Positions 1-10,100 of a stretch of 64,000 bases of DNA are shown here, piece after piece (position 1 is the first letter of the stretch; each line of letters begins with the position of its first letter). This DNA comes from Papilionanthe hookeriana x Papilionanthe teres (lineage: Eukaryota > Streptophyta > Magnoliopsida > Asparagales > Orchidaceae). The translations under genes were made by a program, and so were the position numbers. The notes beneath the pieces were generated by a model. That model was not told where the DNA came from. It did no database searches and saw only the letters and a list, made by a program, of their open reading frames with translations. The DNA is taken from the NCBI GenBank assembly GCA_022702705.1, contig CM040428.1:90474933-90538932 (forward strand), given 5' to 3'.

Positions 1-822
1 ATTATCTTTAATAAAATGAGTCTCTTCTTCTTCTACTACTTCATCTTCATCAGTTAAAAATTCAAATTTTATTTCAGAAATGACTTTACATTTTTCTTGA
101 TAATGTTTTTTAATTAAATAATCAATTATATCCATTCGGTAACATTTCTCTTTGTCAGGGTACTTCATTGATTTAAGAACATTGAATTTAATTTCTTGAT
201 CATTAACTCTCATGGTTAGTTCTCCTTTTTGCACATCAATCATAGCTCGTCCGGTAGCAAGAAAAAGTCTCCCTAAAATAATAGGTATCTCTTTATCTTC
301 TTCCATATCAAGTACTATGAAATCTACAGGGAAGATAAATTTATCCACTTTAACAAGGACATCCTCTATAACTCCTTTAGGATAAGAGATAGATTTTTCA
401 GCTAACTGAAGGGTTACAGTGGTGGGAGTAATATCTCCTAAATCTAATCTTCGAAAGATAGAAAATGGCATGAGATTAATACTTTCTCCTAAATCACATA
501 AAGCTTTTCCACAAAATTTTTCTCCAATAGCACAAGGTATAGTGAAACTTCGAGAATCCTTAAGCTTTTTAGGTAATTTCTTTTGAATTATTGCACTGCA
601 TTCTTCACTTAATGCAACAGTTTGAAAAGCTTCAAATTTTCATTTTTTGCTTAAAATATCCTTCATAAATTTTGTGTAAGTTGGCATTTGTTCCAAAGCT
701 TCAGCAAAAGGTATGTTAATAGTAAGTTTCTTAAAAATTTTAAAGAACTTAGAAAATTGATGATCTAATTTTTGCTGTTTAAGTCTTTGAGGAAAAGGTG
801 GTGGTAGTTTTTCAACTTCCAC
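1..822 (-). pseudogene. Start of pol: retroviral-type aspartic protease region, broken, runs off the window
   Basis: In element sense the fragment opens with a conserved gag-pol linker (LPPPFPQRLKQQKLDHQFSK, then NIPFAEALEQMPTYTKFMK). It meets a TGA at 642-640, where related elements usually have Arg, and then stays open from 639 to base 1. The open part carries the protease active-site segment ALCDLGESINLMPF (around 523-470), with DLG in place of the canonical D-T/S-G. It also carries the flap-distal block IPIILGRLFLATGRAMIDV (around 290-230). The family cleaves the Gag-Pol polyprotein. Apart from the stop, the protease frame is well preserved, which suggests moderate age. The reading continues beyond base 1 toward reverse transcriptase, which cannot be seen. 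Confidence 0.88.
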
Positions 823-1010
823 ATTAACGAGTATAACGATCGATCTTGACTAGGAGAGAGAGTTTCTTTATGTTTTTCAATCTCTTCGACCTCAATCTCT
901 TTTTCAATTTCATTCTGCATTCTTTCTTTTAATTCCTTTCCACTTCTAAGTTGCATCGACTTTAACTTGTTCATGTTCTTTTCCAGTTTCCTTTGGATTA
1001 ATTTCAACAA
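823..1010 (-). pseudogene. gag-pol connecting region with frameshifts
   Basis: A short minus-strand frame contains QLRSGKELKERM, the LRSGK block commonly found between gag and protease in Athila-like elements, followed by a Glu/Lys-rich stretch (KEIEVEEIEKHKE). It is out of frame with the gag core, which ends near 946. It is also out of frame with the protease linker, which begins near 822. At least two indels therefore separate the three pieces. It has no independent function and is annotated only as decayed polyprotein sequence. Confidence 0.75.
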
Positions 1011-1863
1011 TACTAGGAAGTGTTCCTACGAGTTCGTTATTAATTAAAGTAGCAATTTGCCCCATTTGATTTTCAATATTACGAATAGCAGTATTTTGAT
1101 TTTGTAATTGATTATTCATTTGTAAAATTAATTCTTCTATTGATAACTTTTTCTGTTGATTATTGAATCCAGGAGATTTATAATTTGAATTAACTTGATT
1201 ATTCCAATTTCCAGTGGGATGAGATTGATTATTACCCCATTGTTGTTGTGAATTATTCCAGTTAAAATTAGAATGATTTTTCCACCCAGGATTATAATAA
1301 TTTGAATAAGGATTATTTTTACTTGCAATAGCTTGTAAAGTTTCAATAGTTTGAGAATCTTCAATATTAGTAGAGTTATTATGCAAAATATTAATTGCAA
1401 AATTATCTAATTTCTTAGACATTGCAGCAACTTGTGAAGCTAAGATAGAAAAGGCTTCATTATCGTGAATACTTGCCATCTTTTTAGGATTAATCCTTTC
1501 GGAAGGCCATTGAAAATTGTTATTAGCTATTTCTTCAATTAAAGTGTAAGCTTCTTCATATGATTTAGACATTAAAGAACCTCCAGCAGCAGCATCAATA
1601 ATTGATTTTAAAGATCCAATTAATCCATTATAAAATGTTTGAATAATCAACCAATCAGGTAAAGCATGATGAGGACATTTTCTTAATAGTTCTTTAAATC
1701 TTTCCCAAGTTTCATATATTGTCTCCCCGTCAAATTGACTAAACGAAGTAATATCATTTCTTAATTTAGTAGTTTTAGAAGGAGGAAAATATTTAGCAAG
1801 GAATTTTTGTGCCATTTCAGCCCATGTTTTAATAGAACCAGTCGCTAATGAGTTTAACCACAT
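946..1863 (-). pseudogene. Retrotransposon gag core (Retrotrans_gag family), part of a broken gag
   Basis: This is the longest open frame in the window, 305 codons. It holds the core of a Ty3/gypsy Gag, the structural protein that packages element RNA into virus-like particles. Visible blocks in order are WLNSLATGSIKTW, FPPSKTTKLRNDITSFSQFD, ETWERFKELLRKCPHHALPD, FYNGLIGSLKSIIDAAAGG, and SYEEAYTLIEEIANNNFQWP. After these comes a long Asn/Gln/Trp-rich tail (residues about 190-260) and a short predicted helix (QNQNTAIRNIENQMGQIATL). No CCHC zinc knuckle is present, as is usual for Athila. The Met at 1863 is internal: homologous sequence continues upstream in another frame, so this is not a true start. 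The frame ends just before the LRSGK region. Confidence 0.92.
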
Positions 1864-2287
1864 CTTTGCTTTATCTCTTAAAGAAAAAGGAAAGAGTCTA
1901 AGTCTAATAGCATCATCGAAACATTGTTATATTTAAAGGTAGCACAAAGTTCTAAAAAACTAACAAGATGTAAATTTGGATCCTCATTTGGTGATCCACC
2001 AAATTGATTGTTTTGCACCAATTTGAATAATAGACGGTTTAAGTTCAAAAGAATTAGCATCTACGGTAGGTATTTGAATACTACTATGAAGTTCATCAAT
2101 CTGTAGGGTTAGCATAATCCCTTAATGGTTTATAAACATTTTGATCATTAAGTTCGATTGGATTTTGTAAAGTAGCCATTTCTTGAAATTTTTGAATTTG
2201 TTTTCCCTTTTTAATTTTTCTAATTGTTCTTTCTAATTCGGAATCTAAAGGTATTAATCCTTCGAACCAAATCTTCACATAAAACAA
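1864..2287 (-). pseudogene. N-terminal part of gag, split by frameshifts
   Basis: The minus-strand frame from 2287 gives GLIPLDSELERTIRKIKKGK, then LNDQNVYKPLRDYANP, which fits an Athila-type Gag N-terminus. It stops at about 2096. Beyond that, recognisable Gag sequence continues in other frames: VDANSFELKP near 2050, then NNQFGGSPNEDPNLHLVSFLE near 2010-1960, then DDAIRLRLFPFSLRDKAKM running into the core at 1863. At least three small indels are needed to explain this, so the gene cannot be translated intact. The likely original start is near 2287-2260, about 100 bp downstream of the primer-binding site. Confidence 0.8.
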
Positions 2288-2289
2288 AA

Positions 2290-2293
<4 letters not shown>

Positions 2294-2330
<37 letters not shown>
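2294..2330. repeat. (TA)n microsatellite in the retrotransposon leader
   Basis: An uninterrupted run of alternating T and A of about 36 bp lies between the gag start and the PBS, flanked by A/T-only sequence. The length is likely polymorphic and may be affected by sequencing slippage. Confidence 0.95.
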
Positions 2331-2337
<7 letters not shown>

Positions 2338-2390
2338 TAATATATTTTTATTTTTTTATAAGAAAATTTATATTATTCTATTTCTTTCTT

Positions 2391-2407
2391 CCCCGGCAAC
2401 GGCGCCA
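2391..2407 (-). other. Primer-binding site for tRNA-Asp
   Basis: The plus strand reads CCCCGGCAACGGCGCCA, which is the 3' end of plant tRNA-Asp including the terminal CCA. The minus strand (TGGCGCCGTTGCCGGGG) is therefore the primer-binding site where reverse transcription starts. It sits 6 bp inside the inferred LTR edge. This fixes the element on the minus strand, identifies the LTR at higher coordinates as the 5' LTR, and supports Athila/Tat-type affiliation. Confidence 0.95.
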
Positions 2408-3640
2408 AAAACTTGACCCGATATGCAATAATGCAGTAATATTCGCTTCCAAAAGATGGCCAAAAACATTGACTCAATTTATAAATAGCGGCTAGTGTAT
2501 AAAATCAATATGATGTAAATTTAGAAAATATTTTTACACACTAGGGGTACTACATAAGTATACGTATCGTTTCAAGTAATATAGGGCTTTGAAACAAAGA
2601 CCCCAGTATCGATCCCACAGGGAAGAATTATAGTGATAAATTTTCTAAATAAAAAAATTAATATATTTTTATCTTTTAATTTAATTATAAATTACTATTA
2701 ATTTACTAGATGCAAATAAAGAAAACAATAACAAGAAAATGATTTATGAAGACTATAAAATAAACAACTTTCTTCCCTTCAATTAATCTAAGATTTTTAA
2801 GATAATTTAATATTCGTTGGAGAATTTGATTTATGGTATTGTGTCAAATAGAAGCATTCCTATTCTTTACACTTTGATCCGAGCGCAAAGAACATTGGGC
2901 AATTTACGGATTAGGTCCAGATGTATTGTTAGTAGAATGGGTTAATCTAGGCTCACACTTCTAGATGTCCAAGGGTGGTTATGGTCGGCCCTACTAGTGA
3001 CCCTTTCCTAATATATAAATCAAATTATAAGAATTTAGTCTGTCACTCTAAAAACTTATCAATTCTACGCCCTTTAGATCTCATCTTCCTATTTATTTGC
3101 ACTTCACCTTGAATAGCCAGCACATGGCCTTCGACTACCCAAAGATTCATGTGACATTTACAAGTTAAGAGTTCTTCTTCAAGGTCTCAAAACTCTTCAA
3201 CGGGTTTTAACAATTTAAATGACCAATTTAAAAGTAAAGTAAGATCAGAGTATTAATGTCATCACAATGTTTTGAAAATATTTTGATTTTCAATTCTCCA
3301 TCGAATCTTTATATTATCTTATCTATCTCTTCATAATTGAAGGAAGAAAGTAAACTAACTACTCAGAACACATTGAAAATAAACAACAAAACATGATAAA
3401 TAAACTTTGAATCAAATATAAAAATACTTATCTCAAATATTTCTTCTACAGATCTTCTGATTCCTACTGACTCCACAGTGTAATGAACTCCAGATGCAAC
3501 AACTTGAAAATAAACTCACTAAACTAAACAAAAGTGGCTCTAAATTTATCTCTCTATTTCTCTCTAAAGATGAGAGATCCTAAAGTGGATAAGAGAAAGG
3601 GTTACAATGGGAGGGGCACGTTTTCTGAAGAAATGGACCC

Positions 3641-3650
3641 CTATTTATAG
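3641..3650 (-). promoter_or_regulatory. TATA box of the retrotransposon LTR promoter
   Basis: The minus strand reads CTATAAATAG followed by GGGTCC, a textbook plant TATA box placed about 490 bp inside the 5' end of the LTR. Transcription would start about 30 bp downstream, near 3610-3615, and run toward gag. This is prediction from motif and position only. Confidence 0.8.
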
Positions 3651-3722
3651 AGCTTCGAGGTTGCCTAGATTCACCTCTTCAAAACATGTCCACATTCAAT
3701 GAATCTTCTAGAAGGTTGGTCT

Positions 3723-3978
3723 GGCGCCTAGGCGCCGGACACCGCGTCTAGTTCTTCGCACCTCTTCACTTTGGCTCACACCTCTTCGCGATTAAAACTG
3801 TTTTGGAGCGTCCAAATGTAATGTATCACATGTCCTATTATCAAGGAACAACTGCCAGTCTTCTGAATGTCCAGAAGCCGCTCACTCCGTCAAAATAACC
3901 GATCGAACGTTGTCGAAAACTTGACGAGCTTTGTATCGAGTCTGGCGCTTAGGCGCCAACTTCTGGCGCCTAGGCGCC
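3723..3978. promoter_or_regulatory. Three GGCGCCTAGGCGCC palindromes in U3
   Basis: A perfect 14-bp palindrome occurs at 3723-3736 and 3965-3978, and a one-mismatch version (GGCGCTTAGGCGCC) at 3944-3957. All three lie upstream of the TATA box in element sense, 70 to 340 bp away, in otherwise AT-rich DNA. Their spacing suggests upstream promoter elements or remnants of a small duplicated cassette. No factor is assigned. They are also CpG-rich and so potential methylation targets. Confidence 0.7.
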
Positions 3979-4164
3979 AGGCCATATTTTTATATACTTT
4001 TTGTATTTTGCTCCATTTTGGCACTTTTTTGCTCATTTTTCATTTTTAGACCTTTTTACATCACCTACATCCAAAAACACAAAAATTACCTTTCATTAAA
4101 GCATAGCATCCTTAGAAATTAATAAGGATTAAGACATAAAGAAATAGGTATTTTTTTATAGATC

Positions 4165-7100
4165 AGTTGGTCATTGGGTTAAGGGTTAATCATTTTGACC
4201 AAAGTTGACTTTTTGATCAGAAATTGACTTATTGGGTCGATAATTGGTCATTAGATAAAAATTTGACTATTTTGACCAAAATTGATTTTTTGGTCGAAAG
4301 TTGACACATTGGGTCAATGGGGTGGTCAATGGGTCAGAAATTAGCCATTTTGACCAAAGTTGACATTTTGGTCAAAAGTTGACCTATTTGGTCAATGAGT
4401 TAGTAATTGGGTCAAAATTTACCATTTTGACCAAAGATGGCTTTTTGGTCAAAATTTGACCGATTGTGTAAATGGGTTGGTCATTGGGTCAAAAAATGAC
4501 CATTTTTACCAAAGTTGACTTTTTGGTCAAAAGTTGACCTATTAGGTCAATGGGTGGTCATTAGGTCAAAAATTAAATATTTTGCCCAAATAGACTTTTT
4601 GGTTAAATGTTGACCTATTGGGTCAATGGATTTGTCATTGGGTCAAGGATTGACCTTTTTCACTTAAGTTGACTTTTTGGTCAGAGATTGACTTATTGGG
4701 TCAATAATTGGTCATTAGGTCAAAAATTAACTATTTTGACCAAAAATGAATTTTTGCACAAAAGTTAACCCATTGGGTCAACGAGGTGGTCATTGGGTCA
4801 GAAATTGACCATTTTCACCAAAGTGGACTTTTTGGTCAAAAGTTGACCTATTTAGTCAATGAGTTGGTAATTTGGTCAAGAATTGACCATTTTGATGAAA
4901 GATGACTTTTTGGTCAAAAGTTCACCTATTGGGTCAATGGGCTGGTCATTGGGTCAAAAAATGACCATTTTGACCAAAGTTGACTTTTTGGTCAAAAGTT
5001 GACAATTCGGTTAATGTGTGGTCATTAGGTAAAAACTGATAATTTTGACCAAAATTGACGTTTTTATCAAAAGTTCACCTATTGGGTCAATGGGTTGGTC
5101 ATTGGGTCAAGGACTGACCATTTTGACCAAAGATGACTTTTTGGTTAGAGATAGACTTATTTGGTCAACAATTGGTCATTAATTCAAAAATTGACTAATT
5201 TGACGAAAATTGACATTTTGGTCAAAAGTTGACCTATGAGGCCAACAGGTTGGTCATTGAGTTAAGGATTGGCCATTTTTACGAATGTTGTCTTTTTGAC
5301 CAAATGTTGACCTATTGGGTTAATGGGTTGGTTATTGGGTCAGAAATTAACCATATAAACTAAAGTTTACCTTTTGGTCAAAAGTTAACCTATTGGGTCA
5401 ATGGGGTGATTGTTAGGTTAAAAATTGACTATTTTGATCAAAATTTACTTTTTGGTCAAAGGTTAATTAATTGGGTGGGTATGTCATTGTATCAAGGATT
5501 GACCATTTCAAACCCTAATTGACATTTTGCTCAAAAGTTGACCTATTGGGTCAATGGGGTGGTCATTAGGTCAAAAGTTGACTATTTTGACCAAATTTAA
5601 CTTTTTTGTCAAAAGTTGACCTATTGGGTCAATGGGTTGGTCATTTAGTCAGAATTGACCATTATGACCAAAGTTGACTTTTTGGTAAAAAGTTAACATA
5701 TTGGGTCAATGGGTTGGTCATTGGGTCAACGATTGACCATTTTGAACAAAGTTGACTTTTTGGCCAGAGATTGACTTATTGGGTCAATATTGGTCATTAG
5801 GTCAAAAATTGACTATTTTGACTAAAATGGACATTTTGGTTAAAAGTTGTCCTATTAGGTCAATGGGTTAATCATTGCGTTAGAAATTGACCATTTTGAC
5901 CAAAGTTGACTTTTTGGTCAAAAGTTGAGAAATTGGGTCAAATGGGTGATCATTAGGTCAATAATTGACAATTTAAACCAAAATTGAGTTTTTGGTCAAA
6001 AGTATACTTATTGGGTCATTAGGTTAAAGATTGACCATTTTGACCATAGTTGACCAATTGGGTCAATGGGTTGGTCATTAGGTCGAAGATTGATCCATTT
6101 TGACCAAAGTTGACTTTTGGTGAAAGATTGTCTTATTAGATTGATAATTGGTCATTAGGTCAAAAATTGACTATTTTGACCAAAATTGAATTATTGGTCA
6201 AAAGTTGACCCATTGGGTCAATGAGTCGGTCATTGGGTCAGAAATTGACCATTTTGACCAAAGTTGACTTTTTGGTCAAAAGTTGACATATTGGGTCATT
6301 GGGGTGGTCATTAGGTAAAAAATTGATCATTTTGACCAATGTTAACTTTTTGGTCAGAGATTGACTTATTGGGTCACTAATTGGTCATTAGGAGAAAAAT
6401 TGATTATTTTGGCCAAAATTAAATTTTTTGTCAAAAGTTGACCCATTGAGTCAACGGAGTGGTCATTGGGTCAGAATTGAGCATTTTGACCAAAGTTGAC
6501 TTTTTGGTCAAAAGTTGACCTTCTTGGTTAATAAGTTAGTAATTGGGTCAAGAATTGACCATTTTGACCGAAGATGACTTTTTGGTCAAAAGTTGATCTA
6601 TTGTGTCAATGGGTTGTCATTGGGTCAAAAATTGACCATTTTTACCAAAGTTGACTTTTTGTTCAAAAAGTTGACCTATTGGGTCGATGGGTGGTTATTT
6701 GGTCAAAATTGACTATTTTGACCAAAATTGACTTTTTGGTCAAAAGTTGATCTATTTGTTCAATGGGTTTGTCATTGGGTCAAGGATTGACCATTTTGAC
6801 CAAAGTTGACTTTTTGGTCAGAGATTGACTTATTGGGTCATTAATTGGTTATTTGTTCAAAAATTTACTATTTCGACCAAAATTGAATTTTTGGTCAAAA
6901 GTTAACCCTTTGGTTCAACGGGGTAGTCATTGGGTCAGAAATTGACCATTTTGACCAAAGTTGACATTTTTGCCAAAAGTTGATCTATTTGGTCAATGAG
7001 TTGGTAATTGAGACAAGAATTGACCATTTTGACTAAAGATGACATTTTGGTCAAAAGTTGAGCTGTTGGGTCAATGGGTTGGTCATTGAGTCAAAAATTG

Positions 7101-10100
7101 ATTATTTTGACCAAAGTTAACTTTTTGGTCAAAAGTTGACCTATTGGGCCAATTGGGTGGTCATTAGGTCAAAAATTGACTATTTTGAAGAAAATTGACT
7201 TTTTGGTCAAAAGTTGACCTATTGGGCCAATGTGTTGGTCATTATGTCAAAAATTGTCTATTTTGACCAAAATTAACTTTTTGGTCAAAAGTTGACCTAT
7301 TGGGTCAAAGATTGACCATTTTGATCATAATTGACATTTTTGTTAAAAGTTGACCGATTGGATCAATGGGTTGGTCATTGGGTCAAGGATTAACCATTTT
7401 GACCAAAGTTGACTTTTTGGTTAAAAGTTGATCTATTGGGTCAATGGGTTTGTCATTAGGTCAGAAATTGACCATTTTGACCAAAGTTTACTTTTTGGTC
7501 AAAAGTTGACCCATTGTGTCAATGTGTGGTCATTAGGTAAAAAATTGACAATTTTGACCAAAATTAGCTTTTTGGTCAAAATTTGACCTATTGTGTCAAT
7601 GGGTTAGTCATTGCGTCAAGGTTCGACCATTTTGACCAAAGTTGTCTTTTTGGTCAAAAGTTGACCTGTTAGGTCAATGAGATGGTCATTGGGTGAAGGA
7701 TTGACCATTTTGACAAAAGTTTACTTTTTGGTCAAAGATTGACTTATTGGGTCAATAATTGGTCATTAGGTCAAAAATTGATGATTTTGACCAAAATTAA
7801 ATTTTTCATAAAAAGTTGACCCATTGCGTCAACGGGCCGCTCATTGGGTTAGAAATTGACAATTACGACCAAAGTTGTATCTCTGGTCAAAAGTTGACCT
7901 ATTGGTCAATGAGGTTGTAATTCGGTCAAGAATTGACCATTTTGACAGAAGTTGACTTTTTGGTCAAAAGTTGATCTATTGGTTAATAGGTTGGTCATTG
8001 GGTCACATATTGACCATTTTAACCAAAGTTGACTTTTTGGTTAAGAGTTGACCTATTGGGTCAATGTGTGGTCATTAGGTAAAAAATTGACTATTTTGAC
8101 CAAAATTAACTTTTTGGTCAAAAGTTGTCCTATTAGATTAATGGGTTTGTCATTGCGTCAAGGATTGACCATTTTAACCAACGATGACTTTTTGGTCAAA
8201 GATTGACATATTGGGTCAATAATTGGTCATTAGGTCAAAAAATTACTATTTTGAACAAAATTTAATTTTTGCTCAAAAGTTAACTCATTAGATTCGACGT
8301 GGTGGTCATTTGGTCAGAATTTGACCACTTCGACCAAAGTTAACTTTTTAGTCAAAAATTAACCTATTTGGTCAATGAGTTGGTAATTGGGTCAAGAATT
8401 GACCATTTTGACAAACGATGACATTTTGGTTAAAATTTGACCTATTAGGTCAATGGGTTGGTCATTGGGTAAAAAATTGACCATTTTGACCAAAGTTGAC
8501 TTTTTGGTCAAAAGTTAACATATTGGGTTAATGGGGGGTCATCAGGTAAAAAATTGACTATTTTGACAAAAATTGTCTTTTTGGTCAAAAGTTGACTTAT
8601 TGGGTCAATGTGTTTGTCAAAGGGTCAAAGATACACCATTTTGACCAAAGTTGACTTTTTGGTCAGAGATTTACTTATTGGGTTAATAATTGGTCATTAA
8701 TTCAAAAATTGACTATTTTGACCAAAATTGACTTTTTGCTCGAAAGTTGACTATTAGATTCAATGGGTTCGTTTTGGGTCAAGGATTGATCATTTTGACC
8801 AAAGTTGACTTTTTGGTCAAAAGTTGACCTATTGGGTCAATGGGTTTGTCATTGGGTCAAGGATTGACCATTTTGACCAAAGTTAACTTATCGGTCAGAG
8901 ATTGGTTACTAGGTTAATATTTGGTCATTAGGTCAAAAATTGACTATTTTGACCAAAATTGAATTTTTGGTCAAAAGTTGACCTATAGAGTTAATGGAAT
9001 GGTCAGTGGGTCAAGGATTGACCATTTTGACCAAATTAGACTTTTTGGTCAAAAGTTGACCTATTGGGTCAATTGGGTGGTCATTAGGGGCAAAAATTGA
9101 CTATTTTGACCAAAATTGACTTTTTGGTCAAAAGTTAACATATTGGGCCAATGAGTTTGACATTATGTCAAAAAGTGAATATTTTTTCCAAAATTGACTA
9201 TTTATACCAAAATTGACTTTTTGGTCAAAAGTATTCCCATTGGGTCATTGGGTCAATGTTTGACCATTTTGACCATTGTTGACTTTTTGGTCTAAAGTTG
9301 ACTGATTGGGTAAATGGGTTAGTCATTAGGTCAAGGATTGATCATTTTGACCAAAGTTGACTTTTTGTTCAGAGATTGACTTATTAGCTTAATAATTGGT
9401 CATTAAGTTAAAAATTGACAATTTGACCAATATTGACTTTTTGGTCAAAAGTTGACCTATCGGGATAATGGGTTGGTCATTGGGTCAATGGTTGACCATT
9501 TTGGCCAAAGTTGACTTTTTGGTTAAAAGTTGACCAATTGTTTCAATGGGTTAGTCATTGTGTTAGAAATTGACCATTTTCACCAAAGTTTATTTTTTGG
9601 TCAAAATTTGACCTATTGTGTCGATGGGTGGTCATTAGGTCAAAAATTGACTATTTTGACCAAAATTGACTTATTGGTCAAAGTTGACGTATTGGGTCAA
9701 TGGGTTGGTCATTGGGTTAAGGTTTGACCATTTTGACCAAAGTTGCCTTTTTGGTTAAAAGTTGACCTATTGGGTCAATAAGTTCGTCATTTGGTCAAGA
9801 ATTGACCATTTTGACCAAATTTGACTTGTTGGTCAGAGATTGACTTATTGGGTTAATAATTAGTCATTAGGTCAAAAATTAATTATTTTTTATAAAATTA
9901 AATTTTTGGTCAAAAGTTGACCCATTGGTTCAGCGAGGTGGTCATTGGGTCAGAAATTGACCATTTTGACCACAGTTGACTTTTTGGTCAAAAGTTGACA
10001 TATTTGGTCAATGAGTTTGTAATTGGGTCAAGAATTGACCATTTTGACCAAAGATGACTTTTTGGTCGAAAGTTGATCTGTTAGATTAACGGGTTAGTAT

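Larger units (their letters stand above)
1..4136 (-). mobile_element. Partial Athila-type Ty3/gypsy LTR retrotransposon (5' LTR, leader, gag, start of pol)
   Basis: The order on the minus strand is LTR (4136 to 2414), tRNA-Asp primer-binding site (2407 to 2391), leader, gag, then aspartic protease, which leaves the window at base 1. This is the normal 5' half of a Ty3/gypsy element. Athila affiliation is inferred from the tRNA-Asp PBS, a gag core with the WLNSL...DAAAGG...EEAYTLIEEIA pattern, an Asn/Gln-rich gag tail without a zinc knuckle, and a protease with DLG in place of DTG. The copy is dead: gag and the gag-pol junction carry several frameshifts, and there is an in-frame stop before the protease. 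Reverse transcriptase, RNase H, integrase and the 3' LTR, if present, lie outside the window. The outer LTR end lies directly beside the satellite array. Confidence 0.9.
2414..4136 (-). repeat. 5' long terminal repeat of the Athila-like element
   Basis: Edges are inferred. On the minus strand the LTR would begin TGTCTTAATCC at 4136 and end GGGTCA at 2414, giving TG...CA ends and a length of about 1.72 kb, usual for Athila. A TATA box at 3650-3641 splits it into a U3 of about 0.5 kb and R plus U5 of about 1.2 kb. The segment around 2575-2625 (containing CGATCCCACAGGGAA on the plus strand) resembles sequence often seen in plant gypsy LTR or leader regions. U3 holds three copies of a GC-rich palindrome. 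The partner LTR is outside the window, so the ends cannot be confirmed by comparison. Confidence 0.78.

Noticed and set aside
1137..1400. Minus-strand 87-codon Ile/Leu-rich frame
   Set aside because: It overlaps the gag core in another frame; its composition is the shadow of the Asn-rich gag codons.
2391..2407. The CCCCGGCAACGGCGCCA stretch as the end of a tRNA-Asp gene on the plus strand
   Set aside because: No tRNA body precedes it; the upstream DNA is AT-rich leader. It is the primer-binding site of the minus-strand retrotransposon.
3867..4122. Plus-strand frames of 60 and 63 codons in the LTR
   Set aside because: They lie antisense to U3 of the retrotransposon, overlap each other in different frames, and show no family resemblance.
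9530..9727. Short open frames inside the satellite, such as 9530-9727, 12205-12459, 22923-23237, 42710-42916 (plus) and 43036-43239, 63039-63224 (minus), as possible genes
   Set aside because: They translate the repeat itself (recurring LTILTKIDFLVKS or VKMV.L.PNDQ units every 26 residues), start and stop at chance mutations, and lack any homologous domain.
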